DNA of 64,000 nt, from the NCBI GenBank assembly GCA_032718475.1, contig JAUCBJ010009018.1, positions 1 to 64,000 on the forward strand, written 5' to 3'. Origin of the DNA: Nemertoderma westbladi. Taxonomy: Eukaryota > Xenacoelomorpha > Nemertodermatida > Nemertodermatidae. Shown here piece by piece: positions 62,376 through 64,000 of the stretch (position 1 is the stretch's first letter; every line of letters begins with the position of its first letter). A model generated the notes under the pieces. It ran no database searches and had not been told where the DNA came from. It worked only from the letters and a program-made list of their open reading frames with translations. The position numbers and the translations under genes are program-made.

Positions 62376-62675
62376 CTGTTTGACTGCCATTAGCGACCCG
62401 GACTGTTTATCAACCGCCTGGAAACAGCTGGAGAAGGCCCCTGTCCCGATCAGCTGACCCTTAGACCACCCCGTACCGAGTAGCTGTCCCTCCACGTAAT
62501 CCCCACTGCTCCCATCCGCCGTATCCGACAGGTAGTGGATTATTGTCGTATCAGCGCCATCTACTGTTAATCCCGGGATGCGGGGCACAGTTGATTCCGC
62601 AACCGCACGCAAGAGGGCGTCATCCTCCTCAATTGTTTTGGATTTCAACAGAATGGAAGCTTTTGATTGAAAAAC
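62376..62675 (-). CDS. MAP3K1: MAP3K1-like exon: linker and start of the kinase domain
   Basis: 300 nt, phase 0. An acidic linker (KTIEEDDALLRAVAESTVPR) precedes WSKGQLIGTGAFSSCFQAVD and SLMAVKQ, the glycine-rich loop and ATP-binding lysine. Acceptor TTTCCAG, donor GTCAGT. Confidence 0.92.
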
Positions 62676-62949
62676 CTGGAAATTTAAAAATAATTAATAT
62701 TATCCAATACAAATTAATCGTCCAATCAGAAACCTCATGATCAACCTTCAACCAGACTCCGTGTTCCTTTCCACAATATAGTTTCACAATGACCTGTTTC
62801 ACAATAGTATTTGCCGGCGCAGTTTTAAAGTTCGCAGTTTCGGGTTACCTTGGGAGAGGTAACACGTTTACCGATAACTTAACTAAACGATATTTTTAGA
62901 CTCCCTTACAATGTACCTCCCCAATTGGTTGGTTGACTCACAACACAGT

Positions 62950-63180
62950 ATACATAATTACCGCCTCCGCTTTGCAGGACATTACTTTCGCCGCGAGGAG
63001 CAGCCAGTGCATAATCTTGTACTTTGGCAGCCTCATGGAGTGAATAAGCATGGTGGACAGCCCCTGACTTTCTTGAGACGCATCTTAAAGGACACTGGCC
63101 TTGAAGATGCGGATGATCTAGCAAATGTCATGGGTGATAGGGAGTTGTGGCGGCGCAATTTTGTCGACAAGCCGGCATAG
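62950..63180 (+). pseudogene. LINE C-terminal fragment in a MAP3K1 intron
   Basis: Plus strand, antisense to the kinase gene. Reads YRLRFAGHYFRREEQPV, LVLWQPHG, GGQPLTFLRRILKDTGLE and RELWRRNFVD, then TAG. This is the region after RT in the same broad LINE group as 55165-56190 (RRLRFSRHCWR..., LFWQPTHGKRSRGRP). It is followed by a TAG/GTA-rich tail (63220-63250). 5'-truncated. Confidence 0.8.
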
Positions 63181-63300
63181 CATTCTTAATATACATGTAA
63201 AGTATATATAATGCAGCATGCCGATCGTAGTAGTAATAGTAGTAGTATATACACAATTACTTTTCGTTGGTTGAATTAGCGAAATGGTTATAAAACTAAC

Positions 63301-63495
63301 CGGAAGTCCCAATTCTTTTCGAAACGAGACGAACTGATGCGAAGGCTGGGTTTCATCGAACGCCGAATTTGGTGACGTCATTGTGGTTGCTATGGAATCC
63401 TGGCGTAAAGTCGAATCCGTGGATTGGCTGCTGGACGATGTTGTGGTTGTATGTGATCGGATAGTTGATGAGGTGGTGGTCAATACGCCGAAAAA
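63301..63495 (-). CDS. MAP3K1: MAP3K1-like exon: serine/threonine-rich linker
   Basis: 195 nt, phase 0. Reads FFGVLTTTSSTIRSHTTTTS to RKELGLP, a low-complexity Ser/Thr linker. Acceptor TTTCCAG, donor GTTAGT. Membership of the gene rests on phase, strand and splice signals more than on sequence similarity. Confidence 0.78.
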
Positions 63496-63805
63496 CTGGA
63501 AATATAAAACATTGTAATTTTTATACATTTAAATTATTTAATAACATAAAAAGGCACTGAACATTAATTAATAAGGTAGCTTAACATTTATAGCTTCTGT
63601 TCTAGATTCCAGGACAAACGCCTGACTTTATTATAAGGTATGTGACGATCAATATTCTTCCCAATATTAAATATTAAAGACCCATATAATACTGTAGCTC
63701 TACTCCTATACTCTACTGTAAAAGAGATTAAAGCCCTCTTTACTGTGGATAAACACCGAGTTTATCAAGATATCTCTGTACTGTATAATAATCTTTCTAT
63801 CTCAC

Positions 63806-64000
63806 CTGGGGATCCAACCCATTGCTAAGGCAACCCTGTAACCCTGAGTCGTCTGAAACCTCGCGTGCACCGCTAGCGCCGACTGCGGTAAGGATTCTCT
63901 CCTTCATCTTCCAGCCGTCAGACACCCCGTCGAGTCGGTCTAGAAGGCGGCCATAGCAAGCCGGGAAGTCCCTGGCAGAGAGTTTTCCACAACGCAGAAT
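63806..64000 (-). CDS. MAP3K1: MAP3K1-like exon, cut by the window edge
   Basis: At least 195 nt, open to the window end. Reads LRCGKLSARDFPACYGRLLD, then WKMKERILTAVGAS and GCLSNGLDPQ with donor GTGAGA. It looks like the helical region that precedes the linker in MEKK1. The acceptor lies beyond 64000. Confidence 0.78.

Larger units (their letters stand above)
57188..64000 (-). other. MAP3K1: MAP3K1/MEKK1-like kinase gene, 3' part (eight exons)
   Basis: Reading the minus strand, eight exons with GT-AG borders and matching phases join into one protein ending in a full protein kinase domain. The kinase starts at WSKGQLIGTGAFSS (glycine loop), then LMAVKQ (ATP lysine), KEIELMRKLDHPNI (helix C Glu), [55 protein letters not shown] and RPKARRILSHPVF, then a stop. 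EWMAGGS and the [17 protein letters not shown] stretch are distinctive of MEKK1. The predicted role is a serine/threonine MAP kinase kinase kinase acting above JNK/ERK kinases in the cytoplasm. The 5' exons (RING/SWIM-type region in the family) lie beyond the window edge. The last intron is 3.4 kb and repeat-rich; the other internal introns are 160-850 bp. Confidence 0.93.

Overview
The window is AT-rich nuclear DNA from an animal. The evidence is a multi-exon MAP3K1/MEKK1-type kinase gene with GT-AG introns, a C2H2 zinc-finger gene, BEL/Pao LTR retrotransposons, non-LTR retroelement relics, a piggyBac relic and several MITE-like families. Frequent palindromic words TACCGGTA and TAGGCCTA and many poly(G)/poly(C) tracts suggest a marine invertebrate. 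I cannot fix the phylum from sequence alone. Only two or three host genes are visible; most of the rest is mobile DNA.

Layout. 1-5.5 kb: gene-poor DNA with a piggyBac transposase tail (minus), a broken LINE reverse transcriptase (plus) and a MITE with poly(G) inside its terminal repeats. 5.5-17.7 kb: BEL/Pao element A (minus), bounded by identical-length 1234-bp LTRs and the 5-bp target duplication GATTG. It lies inside a LINE endonuclease relic. 17.7-20.0 kb: LINE debris, a foldback element with arms of about 160 bp, and a satellite whose unit is a hairpin. 20.0-38.6 kb: BEL/Pao element B (plus), bounded by LTRs of about 1175 bp and the duplication GGAGT, inside another LINE RT relic. 38.6-41.5 kb: LINE tail, hairpins, a hAT-like element. 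41.5-43.1 kb: an 11-finger zinc-finger gene (minus). 43.1-51.3 kb: MITEs, homopolymers, inverted duplications and one GC-rich hypothetical ORF. 51.3-56.3 kb: an older, rearranged BEL/Pao relic C (minus), with a diverged LTR, a gag ORF fused in frame to a copy of part of the zinc-finger gene, and a LINE inserted in its gag. 57.2-64.0 kb: the C-terminal part of the MAP3K1-like gene (minus), eight exons ending in a complete kinase domain; its 5' part lies beyond the window.

The most interesting material is in the BEL/Pao group. Element B carries, after pol, a third uninterrupted ORF of 1417 codons in the position where envelope genes sit. It has no visible signal peptide or membrane anchor. Instead it has zinc-knuckle motifs and a basic tail. 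Element A keeps an uninterrupted Gag-protease ORF but has lost RT and integrase through frame-preserving deletions, while B has intact pol and ORF3 but a broken gag, so the two copies are complementary. All three LTR types (A, B, C) contain a related small sense-strand ORF whose differences look codon-aware. Element C appears to have captured about 250 bp of the neighbouring zinc-finger gene in frame with gag.
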